From NCBI GenBank assembly GCA_013372975.1, contig JABXIS010000017.1:83940-147939 (forward strand): a stretch of 64,000 bases of DNA, given 5' to 3'. This DNA comes from Alphaproteobacteria bacterium. Lineage in GTDB: Bacteria > Pseudomonadota > Alphaproteobacteria > Sphingomonadales > Kordiimonadaceae. The notes beneath the pieces were generated by a model. The model saw only the letters and a list, made by a program, of their open reading frames with translations. It ran no database searches and was not told the DNA's origin. Made by a program: the position numbers and the translations under genes. Shown piece by piece: positions 35,070 through 43,037 of the stretch. Numbering within the stretch: position 1 is the stretch's first letter; every line of letters starts with the position of its first letter.

Positions 35070-36827
35070 CTAGGCGCCTGAGCCATACCATGCTTCCAGA
35101 TACCTGATGATGTCTCCGGTCAATCGGTCAGCCACTTCTGTCTCACGCCAGAAAGGGTTCATAAACACGCAACGGATTAGCACCAGCCGGTCGTCATCCA
35201 CTACGCCACCAAAAGCCTTCACGTGACGATCAATCACTTTGCGATGTGCTTTATTGGAAAGAGTGGTTTTGGAGACTGAAAAATCAGGGCACTCAACGAA
35301 CCGGTCAAACACAGCCTCTGTCGTCGCATTTGAGGCCTTCAGGCTGCCGCCTGTTTCCGCCAACGAATAACACAGGATGTTGGTCTCGGATGGATTGAGG
35401 AAGCGCACAAACGGTAGTTCAGCACCCACACGCTTCTTGAACACCCGGCAGGCGACGATGGTTTCCTCGATCACACCGCCCAAACCTGCTGTATCAAACC
35501 CCATAGTTTTGCCCGTTAGCCAGGTGGCCGCTGCGCCCGCCGCCGAGCGTGACCCTTCAAGCGTTGTCGACCATTTATCAGGCACCTCTAGCTGACGCTC
35601 CAGATAGGGCGCCTTGAAGGACGAGACCGCATAGGCCTGCTCGTTGCGGGTGATGATGGCACCACAGCTATAGGGCACATATCCAAGCTTATGGGGGTCA
35701 ATGGTCACCGAATGGGCCTCGCCAATCGCTCCGAGCGCTGCCGCGTTCGATACGCTCAATACTGACGATGGTTTGCCCCGCAGCAGGCTGCACAGAAAGC
35801 CGCCATAGGCCGCATCTACATGGTGCCAGATATCCCAACCGTGTCTGCGCTTCGCGGCATTCAATATGCCTTGCACCTGATCAACCGGGTCTATCTCCCC
35901 CGTCTCTGTTGTGCCCGCCACGCTCACAACCATGCTGATTGGTCGGCCTTCGATTTTTGCCTGTTCAATCAACAGCTCAAGGGCTGCGACATCCATCTTG
36001 CCCTGACCGTCGAGCGGAACAGGCCAAAATGCGTGTTCCCCATATCCAAAAATATTGGTCGCTTTGGTCCAGGAAAAGTGTTTGTTCTCGGGCACCAGCA
36101 TCACGGGGCCACGATAGGGCTGCCCGAAGGCTTTGGTCATGCGTTCGCCAAATTCATAGGGGTTGGTGGCGACACAGCTGAATTCCCGAAGATCATCCAG
36201 TGGCACTTCATGTTCGGCCAACAGTTCGCCAAACCTTTGCCAGCCCATGTGGGCGCCCTCAAACAAATCCAGCGTTATATTCCGTTTCTCGGCCAGATAT
36301 AACATCAGACTAAGCCAATGATCCTGCCTGAAGCGCGCACGCCACACAGCTTCAAAGTTAGCCACCGTTCCGCCCCCGGTGATATGCCCGGTCGCTTGGC
36401 TGGGGTCAAACCCGAGCATCTCGGCCAACATGGCGATCACTTCAACCTCAATAACCGACCCGATCCTCGAAGCATCCCGGCTGGTATTGTTGGGATTATG
36501 CAACAGCATGGCAAAATGCCCCATCAGTGCCGGCAGGGTTAGTTCAGACACCATATGGCCGATATACCGCGGCGTGAATTTGGGTACCTCACCCTCAAGA
36601 AGTTCTGTTAGTTCTTCAAGTCCGGCAATCATACGCTCGCGGGCTTCCAGATAGGCCGGCGTGCGGCGTTCTGGCTTCTCTGACACGCGCGCATCACCCG
36701 GAAACAACTGCTTCCGCCACTGAAACCAATGTTCCAGGATGCCCTGAAATTCGCCTCTTACCCATGCTTCATTTTCGGCCATGGGCCCCAGGAAATAGGC
36801 TTTGTAGGCCTGAGATTTCTGATCCAT
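35070..36827 (-). CDS. Group II PLP-dependent decarboxylase, bacterial tyrosine-decarboxylase-like
   Basis: 585 residues from ATG 36827 (an adjoining GTG at 36830 is possible). The PLP lysine is in HSVTIDPHKLGYVPYSCG; the cofactor-binding Asp is in HHVDAAYGGF; ATGHITGGGTVANFEAVW binds the phosphate. Segments such as FTPRYIGHMVSELTLPALMG and MLLHNPNNTSRD resemble Gram-positive tyrosine decarboxylases and the aspartate decarboxylase PanP, longer than the 470-residue aromatic decarboxylases. Substrate could be an aromatic amino acid, aspartate or glutamate. It is divergent from an XRE-cupin regulator across 156 bp that holds operator-like palindromes, so it is probably controlled by it. The decarboxylation product and pathway are unknown. 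Confidence 0.85.
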   Translation of the reverse strand: MDQKSQAYKAYFLGPMAENEAWVRGEFQGILEHWFQWRKQLFPGDARVSEKPERRTPAYLEARERMIAGLEELTELLEGEVPKFTPRYIGHMVSELTLPALMGHFAMLLHNPNNTSRDASRIGSVIEVEVIAMLAEMLGFDPSQATGHITGGGTVANFEAVWRARFRQDHWLSLMLYLAEKRNITLDLFEGAHMGWQRFGELLAEHEVPLDDLREFSCVATNPYEFGERMTKAFGQPYRGPVMLVPENKHFSWTKATNIFGYGEHAFWPVPLDGQGKMDVAALELLIEQAKIEGRPISMVVSVAGTTETGEIDPVDQVQGILNAAKRRHGWDIWHHVDAAYGGFLCSLLRGKPSSVLSVSNAAALGAIGEAHSVTIDPHKLGYVPYSCGAIITRNEQAYAVSSFKAPYLERQLEVPDKWSTTLEGSRSAAGAAATWLTGKTMGFDTAGLGGVIEETIVACRVFKKRVGAELPFVRFLNPSETNILCYSLAETGGSLKASNATTEAVFDRFVECPDFSVSKTTLSNKAHRKVIDRHVKAFGGVVDDDRLVLIRCVFMNPFWRETEVADRLTGDIIRYLEAWYGSGA

Positions 36828-36915
36828 CACTTTCTGTCCACACTGAATGGTCCAAGTTTCTTGCCTTGGTATTACCTGCCCAGGTGCCGCTGTTGTTTGA
36901 CGCAGGTCAAAGATC

Positions 36916-36958
36916 GGGAAATTTCCCGCTGGATCACTGATAAAAATTCAATATAGTG
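36916..36958. promoter_or_regulatory. Divergent regulatory region: GGGAAATTTCCC palindrome and CAATATAGTG operator-like site
   Basis: A perfect 12-bp palindrome GGGAAATTTCCC lies at 36916-36927. Further along, CAATATAGTG (36949-36958), framed as TTCA...TGAA, matches the CAATATATTG palindrome upstream of kbl at nine of ten bases. TATAGT (36952-36957) inside it is a good -10 box for the XRE gene, so binding there would give autoregulation. Confidence 0.55.
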
Positions 36959-36983
36959 AACAAAACCGGTTAAGGACCAAACT

Positions 36984-37556
36984 ATGACACGCAATTCACC
37001 CCCTGATGTTGGCCGCCGCATCAAAGCTTTGCGCGCGCAGGAAAACCTCACACTGGACGGCCTTGCGAAAATGTCTGGCGTGTCAAAATCCATGCTGTCA
37101 CAAATTGAGCGGGGCCTTACGAACCCGACCCTTGGTACGCTTTGGAGCCTGACCCAATCGCTGGGCATTGATATCGCCAGCCTTTTGGGTGATCCCGACG
37201 CAGAAGCCGAAGACGGCGCCGATATGGATGTGGTAAAATCCCACCAGACACCGGAGATACAAAGCGCTGATGGCAAGTGCGCCCTGCGCATTCTGGGGCC
37301 TGTGGACCTGGTATCAAAAACCGAATGGTATGATATGCGGCTGGAAGCGGGTGGCATCCTCGAATCAGAGGGCCATGCAAGCGGAACAAAGGAGCATCTG
37401 ACTGTCCTTGAGGGTAGTCTAATCGTACGCGTCGGCGGCCGGGAACAGATCATCGAAGTGGGTGACACCGCCCGTTATGATGCCGACGTGCCGCATGACA
37501 TTGAAAATAAAGGGCAAATGCCCGCACGCGCGCTGATGCTGGTTCTGGCACCATAG
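36984..37556 (+). CDS. XRE-family regulator with C-terminal cupin
   Basis: 190 residues. The N-terminal helix-turn-helix is [19 protein letters not shown], then [19 protein letters not shown] (residues 10-55). The C-terminal half is a cupin barrel ([52 protein letters not shown]), the usual sensor of this class (PuuR-like regulators of amine and amino acid catabolism). AAGGA precedes the start at 7 nt. It stands between a PLP decarboxylase (divergent) and kbl-tdh (same strand, 107-bp gap), and similar AT-rich palindromes occur on both sides of it. A role in controlling amino acid degradation is a fair inference; the ligand is unknown. Confidence 0.88.
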   Translation: MTRNSPPDVGRRIKALRAQENLTLDGLAKMSGVSKSMLSQIERGLTNPTLGTLWSLTQSLGIDIASLLGDPDAEAEDGADMDVVKSHQTPEIQSADGKCALRILGPVDLVSKTEWYDMRLEAGGILESEGHASGTKEHLTVLEGSLIVRVGGREQIIEVGDTARYDADVPHDIENKGQMPARALMLVLAP

Positions 37557-37572
37557 AAATTCAGTATCACGG

Positions 37573-37599
37573 AATATATTGGCTATTGACCAATATATT
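37573..37599. promoter_or_regulatory. Operator-like inverted repeat in the kbl-tdh promoter
   Basis: AATATATTGG (37573-37582) and CCAATATATT (37590-37599) form perfect 10-bp inverted arms around a 7-bp spacer; each half is itself near-palindromic ((C/G)AATATATTG). TTGACC (37586-37591) inside it can be a -35 box, with TATCTA or TAGTAT (37608-37617) as a weak -10. A related site lies upstream of the XRE gene. Confidence 0.65.
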
Positions 37600-37663
37600 G
37601 AACATTGTATCTAGTATATCGAATTTTGCTCCAGCAGGGAGCCGGGAACAAAGGGATTTGGGC

Positions 37664-38860
37664 ATGACTGATCGCTATAAAGCGTACCTTCAGGAACAAC
37701 TGGCAGACGTTAAGGAAGCCGGCCTTTATAAAAGCGAGCGCGTGATCACCACGCCGCAATCTTCGGCCGTGCATGTGGCCGGTGCGGGCGACACAGATTA
37801 TATCAACTTCTGCGCCAACAACTATCTCGGGCTTTCCAACGACCAGATCCTGGTGGAAACGGCAAAGGAAGCGCTCGACAAACAAGGTTACGGCATGTCC
37901 AGTGTGCGCTTCATTTGCGGCACGCAGGATGTACACAAAGAACTGGAAGGCAAGCTTGCCAAATTCCTGAAAACCGAAGATGTGATCCTTTACCCAAGCT
38001 GCTTTGATGCCAACGCAGGCCTGTTTGAAACCCTTCTGGGCCCCGAGGATGCCATCATTTCGGATGCGCTCAACCATGCGTCTATCATTGACGGCGTGCG
38101 CCTCTGCAAGGCCAAGCGCTTCCGCTATGCCAACAACGATATGGCGGAGCTGGAAAAATGCCTTCAGGAAGCCCAAGACGCGCGTTTTCGCCTGATCGCC
38201 ACAGATGGTGTATTCTCCATGGACGGCATTCTGGCGAACCTGCCGGCTATCTGTGACCTCGCCGAAAAATACGACGCCATGGTGATGGTAGACGATAGCC
38301 ACGCTGTTGGCTTTATCGGTGAAACCGGTGCCGGCACACCGGAACATTTCGGCGTGCAGGACAGGGTGCATATCATCACCGGCACGCTCGGCAAGGCACT
38401 GGGCGGCGCTTCTGGCGGCTATACCGCGGCAAGCGCCGAGGTGGTGGATTGGCTGCGCCAGCGCTCGCGCCCGTACCTCTTCTCCAACACTCTTGCCCCT
38501 GTGATCGCAGCCACCTCAATCAAGGTGCTCGAGCTTCTGGAACAAGGGTCTGAACTCAGAGACCGTGTTCATGCCAACTCAAAGCAGTTCCGCGACGGCA
38601 TGGAAAAGCTTGGCTTCACGCTCGCGGGCGCCGACCACCCGATCATCCCCGTGATGTTGGGTGACGCCAAGCTGGCAGCAGACATGGCAGAGAAGCTGCT
38701 GGCAGAAGGCATCTTTGTGATCGGCTTCTCTTTCCCTGTGGTGCCAAAGGGGCAAGCACGCATCCGCACCCAGATGTCTGCCGGCCACACGCCAGAACAG
38801 ATTGACCGCGCTGTCGCTGCCTTTGGAAAAGTGGGCCGCGAGCTGGGCATTATTGAGTAA
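37664..38860 (+). CDS. kbl: 2-amino-3-ketobutyrate CoA ligase (glycine C-acetyltransferase)
   Basis: 398 residues from ATG 37664, the standard Kbl length; AAGGGA lies 7 nt upstream, and an upstream in-frame start at 37586 would run through the promoter repeat. It splits 2-amino-3-oxobutyrate with CoA to glycine and acetyl-CoA, using PLP. Motifs: [63 protein letters not shown] and the PLP lysine in [16 protein letters not shown]. It is followed 29 nt later by tdh, the enzyme that makes its substrate. Confidence 0.96.
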   Translation: MTDRYKAYLQEQLADVKEAGLYKSERVITTPQSSAVHVAGAGDTDYINFCANNYLGLSNDQILVETAKEALDKQGYGMSSVRFICGTQDVHKELEGKLAKFLKTEDVILYPSCFDANAGLFETLLGPEDAIISDALNHASIIDGVRLCKAKRFRYANNDMAELEKCLQEAQDARFRLIATDGVFSMDGILANLPAICDLAEKYDAMVMVDDSHAVGFIGETGAGTPEHFGVQDRVHIITGTLGKALGGASGGYTAASAEVVDWLRQRSRPYLFSNTLAPVIAATSIKVLELLEQGSELRDRVHANSKQFRDGMEKLGFTLAGADHPIIPVMLGDAKLAADMAEKLLAEGIFVIGFSFPVVPKGQARIRTQMSAGHTPEQIDRAVAAFGKVGRELGIIE

Positions 38861-38889
38861 GCCAACAAGGCATTCGAAGGGACAACATC

Positions 38890-39918
38890 ATGAAAGCACT
38901 GGTGAAAGCAAAGGCCGAAAAGGGCATCTGGATGGAAGATGTGCCAATGCCGGAAGTTGGCCACAATGACGTGCTGGTAAAGGTGAAGAAAACCGCCATC
39001 TGTGGCACCGATGTGCATATTTATAACTGGGACAAATGGGCCCAAGGCACCATCCCAGTACCCATGCATGTTGGCCATGAATTCGCAGGTGAAATCGTTG
39101 AGCTTGGCAGCGAGGTAAAAGGCCTTGAGATTGGCCAACGAGTTTCCGCTGAAGGCCACATCACCTGTGGCCACTGCCGAAACTGCCGGGCGGGCCAGCG
39201 CCACCTGTGCCGCAACACCGAAGGTGTAGGTGTTAACCGCCCGGGTGCCTTTGCCGAATATATCTCAGTACCTGCCGTGAACATCTGCCCGCTGCCTGAA
39301 GGCGTTTCAGACGAACTGGGCGCGATCCTCGATCCGCTTGGCAATGCCACCCACACCGCGCTGTCGTTCGATTTGGTGGGCGAAGATGTGCTGATCACAG
39401 GCGCTGGCCCTATTGGCATCATGGCCGTGGCCATTGCCCGCAAGGTGGGTGCACGCAATATCGTGATTACGGACGTAAACGACTTCCGCCTTGATCTGGC
39501 GCGCCAGATGGGCGCCACAAAGGCCGTGAATGTGATGAACGAAAGCCTGCGCGACACCATGGCTGATCTACGCATGACGGAAGGCTTTGACGTGGGGCTT
39601 GAGATGTCTGGCGTGCCGCAGGCGTTCGACAACATGCTCGACACCATCAACCACGGCGGCAAGGTTGCCTTGCTAGGCATTTTGCCTGAAGGCTCTGGTA
39701 TCAACTGGAATCATGTGATCTTCAAGGGCCTGCAGGTGCACGGCATTTATGGCCGCCGCATGTTCGAAACCTGGTACAAGATGATCGCCATGATCGAAAG
39801 CGGGCTGGACCTGAGCCCGATCCTCACCCACAATTTCCATGTGGATGATTTCCAGAAGGGTTTCGATGTAATGTGTTCGGGCCAATCAGGCAAAGTGATC
39901 CTGGACTGGGCGGCCTAA
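38890..39918 (+). CDS. tdh: L-threonine 3-dehydrogenase
   Basis: 342 residues, a zinc medium-chain dehydrogenase oxidising threonine to 2-amino-3-ketobutyrate with NAD. Catalytic zinc: Cys in [17 protein letters not shown] and the following [15 protein letters not shown]; structural zinc: [15 protein letters not shown]. The NAD fold is [21 protein letters not shown]. The threonine-specific segment [17 protein letters not shown] is present. AAGGGA precedes the start. Together with kbl it converts threonine to glycine and acetyl-CoA. Its last codon overlaps the end of the convergent BLUF gene by 4 nt. Confidence 0.96.
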   Translation: MKALVKAKAEKGIWMEDVPMPEVGHNDVLVKVKKTAICGTDVHIYNWDKWAQGTIPVPMHVGHEFAGEIVELGSEVKGLEIGQRVSAEGHITCGHCRNCRAGQRHLCRNTEGVGVNRPGAFAEYISVPAVNICPLPEGVSDELGAILDPLGNATHTALSFDLVGEDVLITGAGPIGIMAVAIARKVGARNIVITDVNDFRLDLARQMGATKAVNVMNESLRDTMADLRMTEGFDVGLEMSGVPQAFDNMLDTINHGGKVALLGILPEGSGINWNHVIFKGLQVHGIYGRRMFETWYKMIAMIESGLDLSPILTHNFHVDDFQKGFDVMCSGQSGKVILDWAA

Positions 39919-40331
39919 ACCGCCTGGTCACTCAGATCAAGGGACATCAACAGCCCTAACATGCTTTCGGGGGACATTTCTTGGGGCGCCAGCTGGTCGT
40001 GCCCCGAGAACCTGAGAAGCCGTTCCCGGTTCAATTTGGTATCGCCGTGATACCCCATGCTCCATTTCGGGAAGGCGCGTTCCGATATCGCCTTGCATTC
40101 CACCAATTCGATATTCTGGTGGCGATGATCCCTGGCGATCATGTGATAGGTTTCGCTGACATTGTGCCTGCCACCTTCAAGCACCTGCAGGAACAGGCTG
40201 CCATTGAACCATAACGCGCCTGTGATGCTGTTTGCCGCATTGCGCCTGCGTGCACTTTCCAGAATCTGCTGAATATCGCAATCAACGGATGGATTGCGCT
40301 CACTGAAGTAAATCAGCCTCGTCAAATACAT
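39915..40331 (-). CDS. Stand-alone BLUF blue-light sensor
   Basis: 138 residues; the first 95 form a BLUF domain, which binds FAD and senses blue light. Key residues are present: Tyr 8 in RLIYFSERN, Asn 34 in NSITGALWF, Gln 49 in LFLQVLEGG, and Trp 90 and Met 92 in FPKWSMGY, the mobile Trp/Met pair. The C-terminal 40 residues are a short helical cap with no output domain, as in PixD/YcgF-short proteins that act by protein contact. GGAAGGG precedes the start. It is convergent with tdh and no obvious partner lies next to it; the upstream binding-protein gene on the same strand is 138 bp away. Confidence 0.92.
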   Translation of the reverse strand: MYLTRLIYFSERNPSVDCDIQQILESARRRNAANSITGALWFNGSLFLQVLEGGRHNVSETYHMIARDHRHQNIELVECKAISERAFPKWSMGYHGDTKLNRERLLRFSGHDQLAPQEMSPESMLGLLMSLDLSDQAV

Positions 40332-40469
40332 TCAAAGCCCTTCCCAATAACGAACCACCAGCCTAAGCACCGATGCATCAAGCCCCCCCGGAAAAACCAT
40401 GCAAGGATAAGATAGGCTTGCCATCTTTCTGAAAGGTAAACAGACCAAACGATTCGCTATGAACCACTT

Positions 40470-41201
40470 TTAGAAATGACGCTGGATAATAGCGTAGCGG
40501 CGATCGCCCAGCATATGATTGGCATCATTCAGGCGCGCCATCACATCATCAGCCGTACCGTGCGAACAGCCCATCCCCACCTCTGCTGGCCGCCAGTGCA
40601 TGACCAATTGAATGTCTTCAGACCGGCCTTTTTGGTTCACAATACTGCTGGCACCCAGAAGGCCCGCGAGCCAATAATCCCCCCTGCCCCTCATCAATAG
40701 CTGGAACGCCGCCTCTTCCGTACCCACCTCGATGACAGTAACGTCAGGTTTCTTCTTAAGTTCATTGATAGTCGCCGCCGCCGTTTGGGCAATCAATACC
40801 CGCCCTCTGATATCATCTTCCGTGGCTGGCGGTATTCCGGCATCAGCACGCTGATAGAAAGCCCAGCCGCCCCTATAGAAAGGCGTCACCCATTTAAAGA
40901 GCGGTTTTCGCTCCTCGGTAAAATTCATGGAAAAAAGGCATGTATTGGGCTGTTCCTGCGCGATCCGGAAAGCGCGCTTCCAGGGAAGAACCTGAATGTC
41001 GTAGGGGATACCCACTTCAGCCATTATTTCGGCCACAAGCTCGACGCTTGAGCCTTTCACTTCGCCCGTGATGGGATCACGGTAATTGAAGGGAGGATTA
41101 TCCTCTGTCAGTAGCAACAGTTTTTCCGGCTCGGCACAAACCAACTGCCCTGCACAACAGCAAACCAGCAGGCCTGTCAAAACGGCTCTAAATCTGCGCA
41201 T
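40470..41201 (-). CDS. Orphan periplasmic solute-binding-like protein (SBP family 3)
   Basis: 243 residues with a signal peptide (RAVLTGLLVCCCAGQLVCA) and a family-3 binding-protein fold. Shared features with the genes at 51672 and 52482: TEDNPPFNYRDPITGEVKG at the start of lobe one, LPWKRAFRIAQEQPNTCLF, ERKPLFKWVTPFYRGGWAFY at the hinge, and a late Cys in GMGCSHGTADD. GGAGGAG precedes the ATG. No transporter genes are adjacent, so it may serve a distant ABC system, a chemoreceptor or a kinase. Polar amino acids are the usual ligands. Confidence 0.82.
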   Translation of the reverse strand: MRRFRAVLTGLLVCCCAGQLVCAEPEKLLLLTEDNPPFNYRDPITGEVKGSSVELVAEIMAEVGIPYDIQVLPWKRAFRIAQEQPNTCLFSMNFTEERKPLFKWVTPFYRGGWAFYQRADAGIPPATEDDIRGRVLIAQTAAATINELKKKPDVTVIEVGTEEAAFQLLMRGRGDYWLAGLLGASSIVNQKGRSEDIQLVMHWRPAEVGMGCSHGTADDVMARLNDANHMLGDRRYAIIQRHF

Positions 41202-41286
41202 TTTCTCCTCCAGCAGCTGATAAATGCAGCTGTTTTCCGGTGACGACGCGCAGTATACCGCGAAAGTTCTTAAGATTTTCTAGCAG

Positions 41287-41940
41287 TCAGAGCATCGCTG
41301 TTAACCGAAATAACGGTTGCCCGCTATCGCGGTATTTGCGTTCAAATGGCGTAAGCGGATGTGTGGCCTCAAAGGCTTCCAATTCCGCTTGATAGCCCGC
41401 AACACCCAGAGCAAGCGCAAACTCATCAAGATAGGTACGCCAGTTTGACCGTAGCTCCAGTTCACCACCAAGCCTCAGCATGAAAGGGAAAACGGGCGCA
41501 CCATGCCATCGCCGTTTCAGGTGCACTGATTTCGGCCAGGGATTGGGGTACAAAATATAGTGGCGCGCCAGCGTCCAGCTCGCTTCGACCGCCAGGCGAT
41601 AAAAGTCGTTCAGGTCTGCACGCATCAATATAAGATTGTCGCCCAACCCTCCTGGTCGCTCCTTAAGCAAACGATGTTCGGATTTATCAATACCGATAAT
41701 CCAGTGATCAGGGTACTGGCGCGCCAGCTCACGACTGCTGTCCCCTACCCCGCAACAGGCATCAAGGATGAGTGGGCGGTTGGGCGCATCGTCAATCCGG
41801 CGGCAAACCGCGGCAAACGCCCTTCTGGTGTGATCAGCTATTGGCTTCCTGAAATCTGAATCGAGATGCTTTCGTACAAGCATCTCCAGATTTTCATGCA
41901 CACCTTCCTGGTTGCTGACGATTTTTTTTGAAACGGACAT
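41287..41940 (-). CDS. TrmB-like tRNA (guanine-N7) methyltransferase
   Basis: 217 residues with a Rossmann methyltransferase fold. The SAM motif is LILDACCGVGDSSREL, followed by IIGIDKSEHRL, and the active-site segment is YILYPNPWPKSVHLKRRWHG, the counterpart of the DPWPK...H.KRR signature of TrmB. The C-terminus has THPLTPFERKYRDSGQPLF, where TrmB has T.FE.r....G. It differs from canonical TrmB in having CCG in motif I and Asn for Asp before PWPK. It most likely forms m7G46 in tRNA or is a paralogue with another target. Only a weak ribosome site precedes ATG 41940. Confidence 0.75.
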   Translation of the reverse strand: MSVSKKIVSNQEGVHENLEMLVRKHLDSDFRKPIADHTRRAFAAVCRRIDDAPNRPLILDACCGVGDSSRELARQYPDHWIIGIDKSEHRLLKERPGGLGDNLILMRADLNDFYRLAVEASWTLARHYILYPNPWPKSVHLKRRWHGAPVFPFMLRLGGELELRSNWRTYLDEFALALGVAGYQAELEAFEATHPLTPFERKYRDSGQPLFRLTAML

Positions 41941-42353
41941 CGCACTCTTTTTCTTTATCCGCCCATGTAGGCGCGCGGCACCCTATCAAATCGAAAGGCC
42001 AGCTGCCAAGTGTGATATTACGCCAAGTAGTTCAAAACAATCAACAAATGACGTTCCCGCCGGTTTCTGCAAAAGTTATTTAAAAACAAATAACTAGATA
42101 AAATTCGACCTGACTTTAGGGTAGATTTTCGGTGAATTATCATAAAAAAACGACGATTTATTGCAATGAACATACCTTTCGTGTGTTTTTCAAATCGAAT
42201 TATCTGCGATTCTTTCAGGCCAAAGCCATTTCGGTTTTACATATTGCAGAAGCGAGCCAAATTCGGCTTCGAAAATTCCTATCAGGCAAAAGTGTTGTGT
42301 AACCCGTTCGCACCCAAATTCATGCGAACCGATGCCAAGTAGGATGATTTAAA
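41941..42353. other. 413-bp AT-rich divergent intergenic region
   Basis: This stretch separates the TrmB-like gene and the transglutaminase-like gene, both transcribed away from it. It is much more AT-rich than its neighbours. I see no convincing coding frame. It holds two inverted repeats: GTTATTT/AAATAAC (42075-42081 and 42088-42094) and GTTCGCA/TGCGAAC (42306-42312 and 42323-42329); the second lies about 25 nt before the ATG at 42354 and could form a leader hairpin. A small RNA is possible but unsupported. Confidence 0.5.
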
Positions 42354-42965
42354 ATGTTCGACAAAATGAAATATCTGGCCGTCGCCCTATTTCTCGGTGC
42401 CTGCATGGGAACGGAGCCCACCGTATCCATCCCGTCTACACATGCCACCGTACCTCTTGCTCAGTCTGCCATGCCGAAGGGCGACCGCATCGCACCACCT
42501 GCCGCCTTTGCAACCTATTGTCTCAGGGAACCGGATGAATGCAAACTACCGTCTGACGACAACACTGTTACGAAAGTGACAGAGGCACTCGAACAAACCA
42601 AGAAGCTTGTCATCCCGCAAATGGAAGAGGGCGAATACTGGAAAAGTCATTCCCAGCCTGCCCCCGGCGATTGTGAGGATTTCGCGCTGACCATGCGTAA
42701 AATTCTGCGCGGCAAATTCCCGGCCTACAGCGGCGCTTTCCTGATGGTTACAGCCTATACAGAGGACGATCAATATCATGCGGTGCTATCTATCGAGACA
42801 GACAGGGGGACCCTGATCTGCGACATCCGCTACCCCAACTGTGCCTCATGGGAAACTTTGCCCTACACTTGGCATATGCGCGAAACAGCCAGCTCCAGAA
42901 ACTGGCAGGTTTTCGCGGCAGGCCAGGCCAAGGCAACAGCCCAGATCATGTCAGGGCGGCGCTGA
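42354..42965 (+). CDS. Transglutaminase-like cysteine peptidase (BTLCP/DUF920), putative lipoprotein
   Basis: 203 residues. The catalytic triad of bacterial transglutaminase-like cysteine peptidases is visible: Cys 107 in GDCEDFALTMRK, His 142 in QYHAVLSIE and Asp 157 in LICDIRYPN. The N-terminus (MFDKMKYLAVALFLGACMG) looks like a lipoprotein signal with Cys 17, although Gly at -2 is unusual. Relatives include LapG, the periplasmic protease that releases a biofilm adhesin; no adhesin or LapD-like gene is nearby, so that role is not shown. AGGA lies 9 nt upstream of the ATG. A strong terminator follows. Confidence 0.82.
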   Translation: MFDKMKYLAVALFLGACMGTEPTVSIPSTHATVPLAQSAMPKGDRIAPPAAFATYCLREPDECKLPSDDNTVTKVTEALEQTKKLVIPQMEEGEYWKSHSQPAPGDCEDFALTMRKILRGKFPAYSGAFLMVTAYTEDDQYHAVLSIETDRGTLICDIRYPNCASWETLPYTWHMRETASSRNWQVFAAGQAKATAQIMSGRR

Positions 42966-42998
42966 TCCTGAAATTTCAAGAACACCACCTCAGGCATA

Positions 42999-43031
42999 CG
43001 GATGGTCGCCACAGTGCACCATCCGTTTTTT
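42999..43031 (+). terminator. Rho-independent terminator of the transglutaminase-like gene
   Basis: CGGATGGT (42999-43006) pairs with ACCATCCG (43018-43025) and is followed by six T residues (43026-43031). It lies 34 nt past the stop codon, partly inside the gap before the convergent amidohydrolase stop. Confidence 0.88.
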
Positions 43032-43037
43032 CTTGGA

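Noticed and set aside
41912..42097. 61-residue ORF in the AT-rich gap
   Set aside because: Starts inside the TrmB-like gene in another frame, no ribosome site, no conserved features seen.
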